Source of the DNA: Rugosimonospora africana
Lineage (GTDB): Bacteria > Actinomycetota > Actinomycetes > Mycobacteriales > Micromonosporaceae
DNA length: 64,000 bases
NCBI RefSeq assembly: GCF_016862975.1
Contig: NZ_BONZ01000012.1
Span: 62,001-126,000 of the forward strand
Direction of reading: 5' to 3'
In this document: positions 7,802-16,218 of the stretch, piece after piece
Layout of the letters: every line of letters starts with the position of its first letter
Numbering within the stretch: position 1 is the stretch's first letter
Position numbers and translations under genes: made by a program
Notes under the pieces: generated by a model
What the model was told of the DNA's origin: nothing
The model's input: only the letters and a program-made list of their open reading frames with translations
Databases searched by the model: none

Positions 7802-9475
7802 ATGACCCCCCGCCGACTCCTCGTCGCCCTCGCCGGCGTGCTGCTGGGCGTGTCCGGCGTGTTCACGCTGCCCGCCGGCCCGGCCAGCGCGCACGCCGCG
7901 CTGATCCGCACATCGCCGACCCAGGGTGCGGTGGTCCAGCAGTCCCCCCGGGAGGTCGTGATCACCTTCTCCGAGATGGTCGCGCCGGTCCGGGAGAAGA
8001 TCAAGGTGATCGGGCCGGACGGCAAGCGCGCCGACCGGGGCAACCCGACGATCAGCGGGGACGACCTGCACATCCCGTTGCGCTCGGAGACCCAGCGGGG
8101 CACGTACGTGGTCGGGTACCGGGTGATCTCCGCCGACGGGCACCCGGTCGGCGCCGCGTTCACCTACTCGGTGGGCGCCCCGTCGCAGAACACCGCGACC
8201 GCCGACGTGAGCGGTGGCGGTCGCACCGACACGGTGGTGGCCGACGGTGTCTCGGTGGCGAACTTCCTCGGGTACGCCGGGCTGATCCTGTCGGTGGGGC
8301 CCGCCCTGGTACTGATGCTGCTGTGGCCCCGCCGGCTGGAGCGGCGCGGCCCGACCCGCCTCGCGTACGGCGGCCTCAGCCTGCTCGCCCTGGCCACGGT
8401 CCTCCAGTTGTACCTGGAGGTGCCGTACTCCATCGGTACCGGCCTGTTCGGCATCTCCGGCAGCGACCTGGGCAACGAGCTGGTCGACCGGTACGGGATC
8501 GCGCACCTGGTCCGGCTCGCGGTGATCGCGGTCGCCGCGGTGCTGCTGCGGCCGGTCCTCACCGGTGGCGGCGCGCGCTGGCAGCGGTGGACGGTGGCGG
8601 TGCTCGGCGCGGCGATCGCCACGACGTTCGGGATCGCCGGCCACCCGAGCACCTCGGTCGCCCCGGCACTGACCGTCATCGCGGACGCCGTCCACCTCGG
8701 CGGCGTGGCGATCTGGATCGGTGGCCTGATCGCGCTGGTGGCGTTCCTGCTGCGCCGGGCCAACCCGAAGGAACTGGGCGCCATCCTGCCGGTGTGGTCC
8801 GACTGGGCCGCCGCCTCGGTGGCCGCGCTGGTGCTCGCCGGTACGGCTCAGGCGCTGGTGCAGATCGGCTCGTTCGGTGCGCTACTGCACACCACGTACG
8901 GCAAGCTGGTCCTGGTCAAGGTGGGGCTGCTGGCGGTCGTGCTGGTGGTCGCCGCGTTCAGCCGCCGGCTGGTCCGCCGTGGGATGCAAGAGCCCGACGG
9001 GGTACCGGACCGGACGGTGGGCATGCGGCTGCGGCGTACCGTGCTGGCCGAGGTCGTCGGCGCCGTCGTGATCATCGGCGTCGCCTCGGTACTCGTACAG
9101 ACGACGCCGGCCCGCACCCAGGCGGCGGTGAACGGCTCGACCAACCAGAGCGGCGTCGTCTCCACCACCATGACCTCGTCCCTGTACCAGCTCCAGTTCG
9201 ACATCGAGCCCGCGCAGACCGGCCCGAACGACATCCACCTGTACGCCTACACGCCGCAGGGTGCCCCGCTCAAGGTGGTCGAGTGGAAGGTCAGCGCCGG
9301 CCTGCCCGCACAGGGCATCGAGCCGATCGCCGCGGTGCTGACGCCGATCGCCGACTTCCACGCGATCGGTCAGATCACGCTGCCGGCGGCCGGGCAGTGG
9401 AACTTCAGCTTCACGCTGCGCACGACCGAGATCGACGAGGCCACGGTGACGACCACGGTGAAGGTGAGTCAGTAG
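7802..9475 (+). CDS. CopC-CopD fusion copper-transport protein
   Basis: 557 residues. Signal peptide 1-30 is followed directly by the CopC domain: the mature N-terminus would be HAALIRTSP, giving the N-terminal His ligand for Cu(II), with FSEMVAPVREKIKV and the second His in SADGHPVGAAF. Residues ~150-430 form the multi-spanning CopD domain with membrane His residues (YGIAHLVRL, HPSTSVAPAL, DAVHLGGVAIWIGGL). A C-terminal soluble beta domain (~440-557) resembles those attached to actinobacterial CopCD proteins. Role: copper binding at the outer face and passage across the membrane. The 3' end overlaps the convergent GT87 gene by 7 bp. Confidence 0.9.
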   Translation: MTPRRLLVALAGVLLGVSGVFTLPAGPASAHAALIRTSPTQGAVVQQSPREVVITFSEMVAPVREKIKVIGPDGKRADRGNPTISGDDLHIPLRSETQRGTYVVGYRVISADGHPVGAAFTYSVGAPSQNTATADVSGGGRTDTVVADGVSVANFLGYAGLILSVGPALVLMLLWPRRLERRGPTRLAYGGLSLLALATVLQLYLEVPYSIGTGLFGISGSDLGNELVDRYGIAHLVRLAVIAVAAVLLRPVLTGGGARWQRWTVAVLGAAIATTFGIAGHPSTSVAPALTVIADAVHLGGVAIWIGGLIALVAFLLRRANPKELGAILPVWSDWAAASVAALVLAGTAQALVQIGSFGALLHTTYGKLVLVKVGLLAVVLVVAAFSRRLVRRGMQEPDGVPDRTVGMRLRRTVLAEVVGAVVIIGVASVLVQTTPARTQAAVNGSTNQSGVVSTTMTSSLYQLQFDIEPAQTGPNDIHLYAYTPQGAPLKVVEWKVSAGLPAQGIEPIAAVLTPIADFHAIGQITLPAAGQWNFSFTLRTTEIDEATVTTTVKVSQ

Positions 9476-10728
9476 TTCGTGCGCAGGGTCGTGGCCAGCC
9501 GGGTGGCCGCGGGGTCGCCGGGTGGGAGCACCCGTACCGGCAGCGCCACGAGCAGCCCGAGCATCAGCAGCACGTACCAGTTGCTGAGCAGCGCGCCCTC
9601 CGGGGTGTCCAGGTAGCGCATCGGGATCAGGTGCCAGTCGAACAGCTCGATGAGGCTGAACGTCACGGTGAACCAGACGATCCCGGCCGCCCACGCGTAC
9701 CAGCGCCGGCGCGACACCTCCGGGGCGGCCGCGACGTCGACCAAGATGATCAGCGCGGGCACGAACCAGTACAGGTGGTGCTGCCAGGAGACCGGGCTGA
9801 TCAGCGAGCCGGCCAGGCCGGTCAGCGTCACGCCGGTGAGCTGGTCGCCCGCTGCCGCCGCCCGCCCCGCGCGCCACAGCCCGTACGCCGCGACGATCAG
9901 CACCAGCAGCACCCAGACCGCCCCGCTGGCCTCGTGCGGCCGGGCGACGCGGGACAGCGTGCCCATGATCGACTGGTTCTGATTGAGGTAGAGATGCCCG
10001 ATCCGGTTGGTCTTCCACAGCGTCTGGTCCCAGTACTTCCACGACTCGCCCGGCGAGATCGCCGCCGCGAGCAGCGTGGCGCCGGCCGCGGTGCCCGCCG
10101 CCACGGCGGCTGCCCGGAACCGGCGGGTGACCAGCAGGTACAGGATGAAGATGCCGGGCGTCAGCTTGATCGCGGTGGCCAGCCCGACACCGACCCCGGA
10201 CCACCGCGAGCCGCGCGGCAGCGCGAACAGCAGGTCCCACAGGACGAGGATGGCCAGGTACATATTGATCTGGCCGAACGTGGTGTTCTCCCGGATGGGC
10301 TCCAGCGTGGTGATCAGGGGTACGCCGACGCAGATCGCGAACCAGCCGGGCCAGCCGTGCCGGGCGGCGACCGGGCCGAGCAGCCAGGCGCTGGTCACCA
10401 CGACGCAGACGGCCGAGCCGATCCAGACCAGCACGATGACGAGCATGAGCGGCAGCCACGCCATCGGGTACATGAGCAGGGCCGCGAACGGCGGGTACGT
10501 GAAGCCGAGCGACGCCTGGACCCGGTCCGGCTGGATGTACGCGTAGAGCGAGTGGCCGTGGGCCCACCAGCGCACCGCGTGGTAATAGATCTTGAGGTCG
10601 AAGAAGTTGTGCCGGTTGCCGTACACGTACTGCGCGGCGGTCACGGCCAGGATGACCGCGATCGCCACCAGCACCCGATTCCGGGTCACCGACGTGCCTG
10701 ACCGGACCGTCCCGGTACGCCCGCTCAT
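9469..10728 (-). CDS. GT87-family (DUF2029) polyprenyl-phosphate-mannose-dependent mannosyltransferase
   Basis: 419 residues with about ten membrane spans, GT-C fold. The first extracytoplasmic loop carries the putative catalytic aspartate in [11 protein letters not shown] and the YTYPPFA-like segment ([13 protein letters not shown]) conserved in the PimE/MptC group. Such enzymes add mannose from polyprenyl-phosphomannose to phosphatidylinositol mannosides, lipomannan or related glycolipids on the outer membrane face. The ATG lies in the last copy of a 17-bp tandem repeat that carries ribosome-binding site and start codon, and its ATGA overlaps the stop of a 6-codon minicistron. Confidence 0.85.
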   Translation of the reverse strand: MSGRTGTVRSGTSVTRNRVLVAIAVILAVTAAQYVYGNRHNFFDLKIYYHAVRWWAHGHSLYAYIQPDRVQASLGFTYPPFAALLMYPMAWLPLMLVIVLVWIGSAVCVVVTSAWLLGPVAARHGWPGWFAICVGVPLITTLEPIRENTTFGQINMYLAILVLWDLLFALPRGSRWSGVGVGLATAIKLTPGIFILYLLVTRRFRAAAVAAGTAAGATLLAAAISPGESWKYWDQTLWKTNRIGHLYLNQNQSIMGTLSRVARPHEASGAVWVLLVLIVAAYGLWRAGRAAAAGDQLTGVTLTGLAGSLISPVSWQHHLYWFVPALIILVDVAAAPEVSRRRWYAWAAGIVWFTVTFSLIELFDWHLIPMRYLDTPEGALLSNWYVLLMLGLLVALPVRVLPPGDPAATRLATTLRTNY

Positions 10729-10780
10729 GCCGGATCCTCGCTCATGCCGGATCCTCGAACCTGCTCATGCCGGACCCCCG
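10724..10780. repeat. tandem 17-bp repeat (3 copies) duplicating the GT87 ribosome-binding site and start codon
   Basis: Copies at 10724-10740 and 10741-10757 are identical (CTCATGCCGGATCCTCG); a third at 10764-10780 matches 15 of 17, separated by 6 bp. Read on the minus strand each unit is GAGGATCCGGC-ATG-AG, a ribosome-binding site with a start codon. The two upstream ATGs open minicistrons: 10742-10768 (8 codons before the stop) and 10725-10745 (6 codons), each ending in a TGA that overlaps the next ATG. Confidence 0.9.
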
Positions 10781-10836
10781 TTCGGCTGCGGTCCGTCATG
10801 AGGCATGCGCGCTGCGATTTCCAGGCGCTCACTCAT
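10765..10836 (-). CDS. 23-residue minicistron heading the GT87 leader
   Basis: ATG at 10836 is preceded by GGGGAG at 6 bp. It encodes [13 protein letters not shown] followed by a Gly/Pro-rich tail and stops with a TGA overlapping the ATG of the next 8-codon minicistron, which in turn overlaps a 6-codon one, which overlaps the GT87 ATG. Four starts are therefore linked by three ATGA overlaps. It may be a remnant of an earlier N-terminus or a leader that couples translation. No homolog is recognised. Confidence 0.4.
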   Translation of the reverse strand: MSERLEIAARMPHDGPQPNGGPA

Positions 10837-10926
10837 GACGCTCTCCCCAGGACCTTCCACGACTTTCGAGCGCTCAGCCTATCGGCGCCGACAGGCGTCC
10901 TTGGGCAGGGTCTTAAGCTGTGGCTC

Positions 10927-11538
10927 GTGGGCGATCTCCTCGTTTGGATCGATTGTGAAATGACCGGCCTTGATCTCGGGCGCGACGCGCTGGTCGAAGT
11001 GGCCGCATTGGTCACGGATCCCGACCTCAACGTACTCGGCGACGGCGTCGACGTGGTGATACACGCTGACGACGCGCTGCTGTCCTCGATGGTCGAGGTG
11101 GTCCGGGAAATGCACGACCGCTCGGGGCTGACCGAGCAGGTACGGGCCTCGACGGTGACCATGAAGGAGGCCGAGGACCAGATCCTGTCGTACATCGCCC
11201 AGCACGTACCCGATCCGAAGACCGCTCCGCTGTGCGGGAACTCGATCGCCACCGACCGCGGCTTCATCGCGCGCGACATGCCGCGGCTCGATGCCCACCT
11301 GCACTACCGCATGATCGACGTGTCGTCGATCAAGGAGCTGTGCCGGCGCTGGTTCCCGCGCAGCTACTACGGCCAGCCGGCCAAGGGGCTGGCGCACCGG
11401 GCCCTGGCCGACATCCAGGAGAGCATCCGGGAACTTGAGTACTACCGCCGGACGATCTTCGTGCCCGGTCCGGGCCTGGACGTGGACACCGCGAAGTCGG
11501 TCGCCGCCCAGGTGACGGCCGATCGACCGATCATCTGA
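10927..11538 (+). CDS. orn: oligoribonuclease
   Basis: 203 residues, standard size. The DEDDh exonuclease residues are all present: [11 protein letters not shown] (Asp, Glu), the middle Asp in [15 protein letters not shown], and [11 protein letters not shown] (His and Asp). It degrades di- to pentanucleotides, including pGpG, to mononucleotides. GTG 10927 is chosen because the protein then begins [14 protein letters not shown] as in the family. There is no good ribosome-binding site right before it, so translation may be leaderless. It is transcribed divergently from GT87. Confidence 0.95.
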   Translation: MGDLLVWIDCEMTGLDLGRDALVEVAALVTDPDLNVLGDGVDVVIHADDALLSSMVEVVREMHDRSGLTEQVRASTVTMKEAEDQILSYIAQHVPDPKTAPLCGNSIATDRGFIARDMPRLDAHLHYRMIDVSSIKELCRRWFPRSYYGQPAKGLAHRALADIQESIRELEYYRRTIFVPGPGLDVDTAKSVAAQVTADRPII

Positions 11539-11628
11539 CCCGCCGAAGCGGAACCCCGTCGACGAGAGCTACCCGAATGTGGCTATCATTGCCTCGTCGC
11601 TGTCCGCGCCCTGGCGCGGTTTGCGCAT

Positions 11629-11705
11629 GGTGGCTGTAGCTCAGCTGGTAGAGCACCGGGTTGTGGTCCCGGGTGTCGTGGGTTCAAGTCCCATCAGTCA
11701 CCCCA
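11629..11705 (+). tRNA. tRNA-His (GTG anticodon)
   Basis: Acceptor GTGGCTG pairs with CAGTCAC, with a G at position -1 (11629) opposite C73, the histidine identity feature. Anticodon stem CCGGG/CCCGG encloses the loop TTGTGGT (anticodon GTG). T loop TTCAAGT. CCA is encoded at 11703-11705. Confidence 0.97.
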
Positions 11706-11727
11706 CTCGTTCCACCGTTCAGGCGCA

Positions 11728-11759
11728 GATCAGGCCCGGTCCTAGGACCGGGCCTGATC
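11728..11759. terminator. bidirectional terminator, 32-bp perfect palindrome
   Basis: Two 16-bp arms (left arm GATCAGGCCCGGTCCT) form a perfect palindrome followed by ATCTTT. It lies between tRNA-His and the convergent L,D-transpeptidase gene and can serve both. Confidence 0.8.
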
Positions 11760-11782
11760 ATCTTTGAGGCGTGGTGCCCCGC

Positions 11783-13117
11783 TTACGACTTCATCGGGAA
11801 CGACACGGCAGCGTCGCCGGTCGCGGTGATGTCGCCCGACTCGTCGTACGGGAGCGCGCTGCCCTCGAGGTACTCGTCCCACGGCCGGTCCCAGTCGGTC
11901 CAGCCGTCGGTCCAGTCCAGCGGTGCCCCGGTGTTCTCGATGTCCACCGGGTCGCCGATGTGCACCATGTCGAACAGCCACTGGGCGTTTTCCGCGGAGA
12001 GGTTCGTGCAGCCGTGGGAGATGTCCGCCGTGCCCTGATCGTCGACCGACCACGGTGCGGAGTGGATGTACTGCCCGCCCCAGGTCAGCCGCAGCGCGTC
12101 GTCGATCACCTGCCGGTAGTAGCCCGGCTGGTCCGGCCCGATGCCGTCGTTCGTCGAGTCGAACAGTTCCTGGGCGTTCTTCGTCATGATCACCATGTGG
12201 CCGCTGGACGTCGGGGTGGTCTCCTTGCCCATGCTGACCGGCATGGTCTTGATCGTCTTGCCGTCCTCGGTCACCGTCATCTGCTTGGTCTTGTCGTCCA
12301 CGTTGATCCGTACGTCGTGCTGCACGATGGACGCGTTGACCGTGATGTCGTTGCCGCCGTACTTGCCGTCGCCCAGCGGCAGGCCGCCGAACAGGGCGTG
12401 CAGCGAGATCTGGGTACCCGTCTTCCAGTAGTCCTTGGGCCGGTAGTGCACCTCGTCGTCGGCGAACCAGTTCCAGGCGCCCTCCTGCGGCGGCGTGGTC
12501 TGCACGAACAGCCGACGCTGCACCGCGGCCCGCTCGTCCTCGGGAATGGGCTCGGAGAAGTTGAGGACGATCGGGGCACCGACGCCGAACTCCTGGCCGT
12601 CGCCCATCTGGCTGTCCAGGCGCACGACGTCGCCAGGCTCCTCCATCGTGGTGAACGTCGACGTGTGTGTGGCCGAACGCCCCTTCTGGTCTGTCGAGGC
12701 CAGTTTGACGGTGAACTTCGTGTCGTACTTGAGGGCCTGCTCCGGTACCCACGACGAACCGTCCGCCCGCATCGCGCCGTCGACGACCGCCCCGTTGTCG
12801 TCGTCGGTCAGCGTGACCGTGATCTTCGTGGCGTGGTGCGCGGTGAAGGTGATCTCGGTCGAGGCGGGGACATCGCTCTCGCCGTCGCTCGGGGACCTGA
12901 CGGTCGCTCCGGTACCGGCTCCCTGGGCGGGGCTGCTGGTCTGGGTGGGCTTGGCCTGGGCGGGGCTGCTGGCCTGGGCGCCGGCCCGGTACCAGGTCGT
13001 CGACGCGGGCGCTGCGCAGGCGGTCAGCGCGAGTGTGCCGAGTACGGCCAAGCCCAGAAGCGCCCGATTGGGGCTGCTGGCCCTATTAACCTGTTTCACC
13101 CTGTTGTGCGGTTGCAT
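11783..13117 (-). CDS. L,D-transpeptidase lipoprotein (Ig-like + YkuD domains)
   Basis: 444 residues. Lipobox LTAC at ~31-34 gives a lipid-anchored mature protein, followed by an Ala/Pro/Gln linker, two Ig-like domains (~75-150, 155-270) and the YkuD catalytic domain with the active-site Cys in SHGCTNLS (about residue 370) and its His upstream (HSAPWS). The C-terminal subdomain WDRPWDEYLEGSALP is typical of the LdtMt2 type. It forms 3-3 peptidoglycan cross-links outside the membrane and can resist most beta-lactams. A paralog lies immediately upstream on the same strand, separated by its own terminator. Confidence 0.95.
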   Translation of the reverse strand: MQPHNRVKQVNRASSPNRALLGLAVLGTLALTACAAPASTTWYRAGAQASSPAQAKPTQTSSPAQGAGTGATVRSPSDGESDVPASTEITFTAHHATKITVTLTDDDNGAVVDGAMRADGSSWVPEQALKYDTKFTVKLASTDQKGRSATHTSTFTTMEEPGDVVRLDSQMGDGQEFGVGAPIVLNFSEPIPEDERAAVQRRLFVQTTPPQEGAWNWFADDEVHYRPKDYWKTGTQISLHALFGGLPLGDGKYGGNDITVNASIVQHDVRINVDDKTKQMTVTEDGKTIKTMPVSMGKETTPTSSGHMVIMTKNAQELFDSTNDGIGPDQPGYYRQVIDDALRLTWGGQYIHSAPWSVDDQGTADISHGCTNLSAENAQWLFDMVHIGDPVDIENTGAPLDWTDGWTDWDRPWDEYLEGSALPYDESGDITATGDAAVSFPMKS

Positions 13118-13208
13118 GTCATCTATCGTGCCCTACTCGGCGTGGCCGGGCGGTGGATACACCGCATGGAGGACATGCCCGGGTGGTGCCTGATGCGAAA
13201 AAAGCTCA

Positions 13209-13235
13209 CCGGGGTGCCCTTGAGGGGCACCCCGG
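13209..13235 (-). terminator. rho-independent terminator after the second L,D-transpeptidase gene
   Basis: An 11-bp perfect stem CCGGGGTGCCC with a 5-nt centre is followed on the minus strand by TGAGCTTTTTTCG, a run of six T. It isolates the two transpeptidase genes transcriptionally. Confidence 0.85.
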
Positions 13236-13251
13236 CGTTGGTTGAGCTCTG

Positions 13252-13312
13252 CCGCGTCAGTTCACCTGCGACGCGGACCGCGCGACCGCGTCAGTTCACA
13301 TGCGGCGCGGTC
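13252..13312. repeat. 34-bp tandem duplication spanning a stop codon
   Basis: CCGCGTCAGTTCAC occurs at 13252-13265 and again at 13286-13299; the similarity extends to about 28 bp with three mismatches. The right copy contains the stop codon of the L,D-transpeptidase gene at 13291, so the duplicated copy supplies a second downstream TGA-bearing segment. Confidence 0.8.
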
Positions 13313-14541
13313 TTGCTGTTGTGTCCGGAACCGGCCTCCGCCGCCGCCTGGTTCAGCAGGTCCTGCTGCGGAAGGGCACTGCCCTTGATGTAGTCCGGCC
13401 AGCTCATGTCCCACACCGTCCAGCCGTCGCCGGGGGTGATGTGCACCTCGGTACCGCTCACGCTCACCGGGTCACCGATCTTGCTGTTGTTGTAGACCCA
13501 CTCCGCGTTCGTCTGGGACAGGTTCACGCAGCCGTGGCTGACGTTGGTGTAGCCCTGATCGCCCTCGGACCACGGTGCGGCATGCAGGTACTGGCCGTCC
13601 CAGGTGAACCGCTCGGCGTACATGACGTCCACCCGGTACTCACCCGGCACGTCGAACAGCGACGTGTACTCGTGCGTCATCAGCACCATGTTGCCGGACG
13701 AGGTCGGAGTGTTCGACTCGCCCAGGCTGACCGGGAACGTCTTCACCAGCTTGTCGTCCTGGTACACCTGCATCTGGTGCTTGGAGTTGTCGACCTGGAA
13801 CACGGTCTTGTCGCCGATGGTCGCCGCACCGGTGCGGTCGGTGTCGATGTACTTGTCGCCGACCTTGAGGCCGCCGAGCGCGGACCGTACCGTGATCTTG
13901 GTGCCGGTCTGCCAGTACTTTTCCGGCCGGAACAGCACCTGGTCGTCACCGAACCAGTGCCACACGCCCACCTGGGGCGGGTCGGACTGGACGAACAGCC
14001 GCTTCTCCACCGCGGCCTTCGAGCTGTCCGGGATCGCTGTGTCGAACTGGACGGCGACCGGCATGCCCACGCCGTAGGTCTGGCCATCCTGCACGTACAT
14101 CGTGCTGGTGATGGTGTTCCCGCTGCCCGGGTCGGCCATCGTCGTGAAGGTTGTCGTCTTGCTCTGCTTCTCGCCGTTCGGGCCCGTCGCGTTCACCGTC
14201 GCGTGATAGGTCGCGTGGTACGTCAGCTGGATGCCGGGCACCCAGGAACTGCCGTCTGGCCGCTCGGTGCCGGGTACCGCCCGTCCGGACGCGTCGGTCA
14301 TCGTGACGCTGGTGATCTTGCCGCCGTTGCTGGCGGTGCCGATCTCGGTGGTGACCGGCTGGTTCGTCGCTCCGCCCGCGGGTGTGAGCTGCACAGAGAA
14401 GGGTTTGCCGTTCGTGCCCAGTTTCTTGCCGTGGTGCCAGACGCTGGAAACGGACGGCCCGTTGGTGCAGGCCGACAATGCCAGAGGCGCGGTGGCTAGC
14501 GCCGCGATCGCGGCGGCCCAGCCGACTTTCGTCAGACGCAT
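13291..14541 (-). CDS. L,D-transpeptidase lipoprotein (paralog)
   Basis: 416 residues with the same plan as its downstream neighbour: signal peptide with lipobox LSAC (~22-25), two Ig-like domains, YkuD domain with active-site Cys in SHGCVNLS and the partner His in HAAPWSEGDQG, then the C-terminal WDMSWPDYIKGSALP. The two proteins are clearly paralogous but diverged through much of their length, so an old duplication is likely. Catalyses 3-3 cross-linking of peptidoglycan. The stop codon lies in a 34-bp tandem duplication. Confidence 0.95.
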   Translation of the reverse strand: MRLTKVGWAAAIAALATAPLALSACTNGPSVSSVWHHGKKLGTNGKPFSVQLTPAGGATNQPVTTEIGTASNGGKITSVTMTDASGRAVPGTERPDGSSWVPGIQLTYHATYHATVNATGPNGEKQSKTTTFTTMADPGSGNTITSTMYVQDGQTYGVGMPVAVQFDTAIPDSSKAAVEKRLFVQSDPPQVGVWHWFGDDQVLFRPEKYWQTGTKITVRSALGGLKVGDKYIDTDRTGAATIGDKTVFQVDNSKHQMQVYQDDKLVKTFPVSLGESNTPTSSGNMVLMTHEYTSLFDVPGEYRVDVMYAERFTWDGQYLHAAPWSEGDQGYTNVSHGCVNLSQTNAEWVYNNSKIGDPVSVSGTEVHITPGDGWTVWDMSWPDYIKGSALPQQDLLNQAAAEAGSGHNSKTAPHVN

Positions 14542-14680
14542 GATGAGACCTCGCTTGGTGAGTGGTAATTTCAGCCTGCCCCATTTGTGGCTTTCGCGTG
14601 GTCGGTTTTGCGGGACCGGGGAGGGGATCTCATTGGGGCGCCGGGCGAGGTGCGTGCTATCGTTCTCTCCGTTGCGAAAC

Positions 14681-14753
14681 GCGCCGCTAGCTCAACTGGC
14701 AGAGCAGCGGACTCTTAATCCGCGGGTTCGGGGTTCGAGTCCCTGGCGGCGCA
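14681..14753 (+). tRNA. tRNA-Lys (CTT anticodon)
   Basis: Acceptor GCGCCGC/GCGGCGC, D arm GCTC/GAGC, anticodon stem GCGGA/TCCGC with loop CTCTTAA (anticodon CTT), T loop TTCGAGT, discriminator A. CCA is not encoded. Confidence 0.97.
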
Positions 14754-14761
14754 CCCGTGAT

Positions 14762-14800
14762 CAAGGCTCCGACCTGGCTTTTCTCTGGGTCGGGGCTTTG
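14762..14800 (+). terminator. probable terminator after tRNA-Lys
   Basis: CAAGGCTCCGACC pairs with GGTCGGGGCTTTG (two G-T pairs) around a pyrimidine-rich loop, with TTCG following. The rest of the gap to 15167 holds a three-copy 20-bp repeat (14951-15010) and no convincing gene. Confidence 0.7.
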
Positions 14801-14950
14801 TTCGTTTCCGCCTCGGCCGATGGGCGCCCGCGCACGCGGCCGCTTTAGCCGGATAGTCCATCTTGTCCGAAATGTTCTGGCAAGGAAAATGAGACCGTCC
14901 GGCAAGGAATGGGGACCGTTGGCGGCCTCCGAGGGCGGGGCCTACCGGCT

Positions 14951-15010
14951 GAGCCATTTGTCCACCGGCCGAGCCATTTGCCCACGGCCCGAGTCATTTG
15001 CCTGCCGTCA
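14951..15010. repeat. three tandem copies of a 20-bp unit
   Basis: Copies start at 14951, 14971 and 14991, each opening GAGCCATTTG or GAGTCATTTG followed by a CC-rich half. The third copy is degenerate in its second half. It lies in non-coding sequence between tRNA-Lys and the DUF2945 gene; function is unknown. Confidence 0.85.
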
Positions 15011-15166
15011 GGATCCGAATGGCTTTCCGGAGTCTATTGCCGCTCAATGTGGACATTGCCCTCCGCTGGCCCGATTGCACCCGCGATGCCTCATCTACCG
15101 GTTCGCCGCCGGCGCGGTCGGAGCCGGCCACCGTTTTGCTGCCCGATCGCCGGGTAGCCCCGGTGC

Positions 15167-15385
15167 ATGGGAACCGAGAAGCTGAGGCCCGGCGACCGTG
15201 TCAGCTGGAACAGCCACGGGGAGCGGGTGCACGGTCGCGTCGAGGCCGAGATCACCCGGCGCACCCAGGCGGGTGGGCGGCTGGTCGCCGCGTCCCGGCA
15301 GGCGCCGCAGTACCAGGTGCGCAGCGACTCCAGCGGCGGAGTCGCCATACACAAGCCGGAGGCGTTGCGCCGTGAACGACAGTGA
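15167..15385 (+). CDS. DUF2945 (HVA1/TUDOR-like) small protein
   Basis: 72 residues: GDRVSWNSHGERVHGRVEAEIT, then YQVRSDSSGGVAIHKPEALRR. This is the whole DUF2945 domain, a small SH3/Tudor-like barrel of unknown function often found beside DUF3140 genes. The following gene starts with a GTG 14 bp before this one ends, so the pair is translationally coupled. Confidence 0.85.
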   Translation: MGTEKLRPGDRVSWNSHGERVHGRVEAEITRRTQAGGRLVAASRQAPQYQVRSDSSGGVAIHKPEALRRERQ

Positions 15386-15710
15386 CCGGGACACCGCATA
15401 CCGCAGGTTCCGCGACGCGGTGAACATGAACGCCGGAAAGCTCGAACGCTGGCTCGACAGCGCTCAGTCCAAGGCGGTCGGCCAGAAGAAGTCCGGTCGC
15501 GCCGAGTCGACCGGGCACCAGTCCGGGCGGCGGATCGTCGCGCTGCTACGTAAGAAGAAGTCCGACCTCAGCGACGCGGACTTCTCGCACATGCGCAAGG
15601 TGGCCGGCTACGTGGCCCGGCACATGGCGCAGCGCCCGTCCGGCGACGTGCGGGAGACCAAGTGGCGGTACTCGCTGATGAACTGGGGTCACGACCCGCT
15701 GACCCGCTGA
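15372..15710 (+). CDS. DUF3140 family protein
   Basis: 112 residues from GTG 15372, overlapping the DUF2945 gene. Characteristic segments are FRDAVNMNAGKLERWLDS, QSGRRIVALLRKKKSDL and DFSHMRKVAGYVARHMAQRP, ending YSLMNWGHDPL. Small, basic, cytoplasmic and possibly nucleic-acid binding (inference from charge). The stop codon lies at the end of the first copy of a 16-bp tandem repeat. Confidence 0.85.
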   Translation: MNDSDRDTAYRRFRDAVNMNAGKLERWLDSAQSKAVGQKKSGRAESTGHQSGRRIVALLRKKKSDLSDADFSHMRKVAGYVARHMAQRPSGDVRETKWRYSLMNWGHDPLTR

Positions 15711-15727
15711 GCCGCTGACCCGCTGTG
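15696..15727. repeat. 16-bp tandem duplication across the DUF3140 stop codon
   Basis: CCGCTGACCCGCTGAG at 15696-15711 and CCGCTGACCCGCTGTG at 15712-15727 differ at one base. The first copy contains the TGA stop at 15708-15710. Confidence 0.85.
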
Positions 15728-15748
15728 GCCAGGCCGCCGAGCCGCCGG

Positions 15749-16213
15749 TCAGCGGTCGCAGACCGCCTCGGCGGTGGCCGCGGTCACCGCACCGTACGCC
15801 AGGTGGGGTATCGCGTCGGCGAGCCAGTCGGTGCGGCTCCAGGTACGCGGATCGCTGACCTTCAGCGCGGCGAGCGGAACGTCGGCGCTGAGCATCGCCG
15901 CACCGCCGACGGCCAGGGCGCCGGCCCACAGCGGTGGCCGGAAGCCGGCGGCGCGGGCCATTCCGTATGCGGCGCCCACCGCTATTCCGGTGGCGATCCC
16001 GCTCAGCGCGCCCAGCGCGCTGCGCCGGTTGCCGCGATGCTCCTCGTCGCCGGGGATGTGCGTGTGCGCCCGGCCCACCACCTGGTCGACGGTGCGCTCC
16101 GGCGTGGTGCTGGCCGCTCGCCCGCGCAGCGTCATGTCGGCGTAGGTGACCGCGTTCAGGACGGTGGTTCCGGCGGCGCCGGCGGCGGCGCCGAGGAGGA
16201 CCTGGCGAATCAT
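15749..16213 (-). CDS. hypothetical membrane-associated protein, 154 residues
   Basis: From ATG 16213 the protein begins MIRQVLLGAAAGAAGTTVLNAVTYADM, a membrane segment. A second hydrophobic stretch follows at ~75-100 (LSGIATGIAVGAAYGMA) and a third near WAGALAVGGAAMLSADVPL, ending HLAYGAVTAATAEAVCDR. No catalytic motif is seen. The longer upstream frame is rejected because it lacks a ribosome-binding site and runs through a palindromic divergent promoter region. Function unknown. Confidence 0.65.
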   Translation of the reverse strand: MIRQVLLGAAAGAAGTTVLNAVTYADMTLRGRAASTTPERTVDQVVGRAHTHIPGDEEHRGNRRSALGALSGIATGIAVGAAYGMARAAGFRPPLWAGALAVGGAAMLSADVPLAALKVSDPRTWSRTDWLADAIPHLAYGAVTAATAEAVCDR

Positions 16214-16218
16214 GATCG

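Noticed and set aside
6788-8695. 635-codon open frame on the minus strand
   Set aside because: It is antisense and out of frame to the DsbA-like and CopCD genes, with Arg/Gly/Pro-rich low-complexity translation typical of high-GC shadow frames.
11728-11759. Attachment site or recombinase site next to tRNA-His
   Set aside because: The perfect palindrome lies after the tRNA, has a short T-rich tail and sits between convergent genes, so a terminator explains it; no integrase or duplicated tRNA 3' end is nearby.
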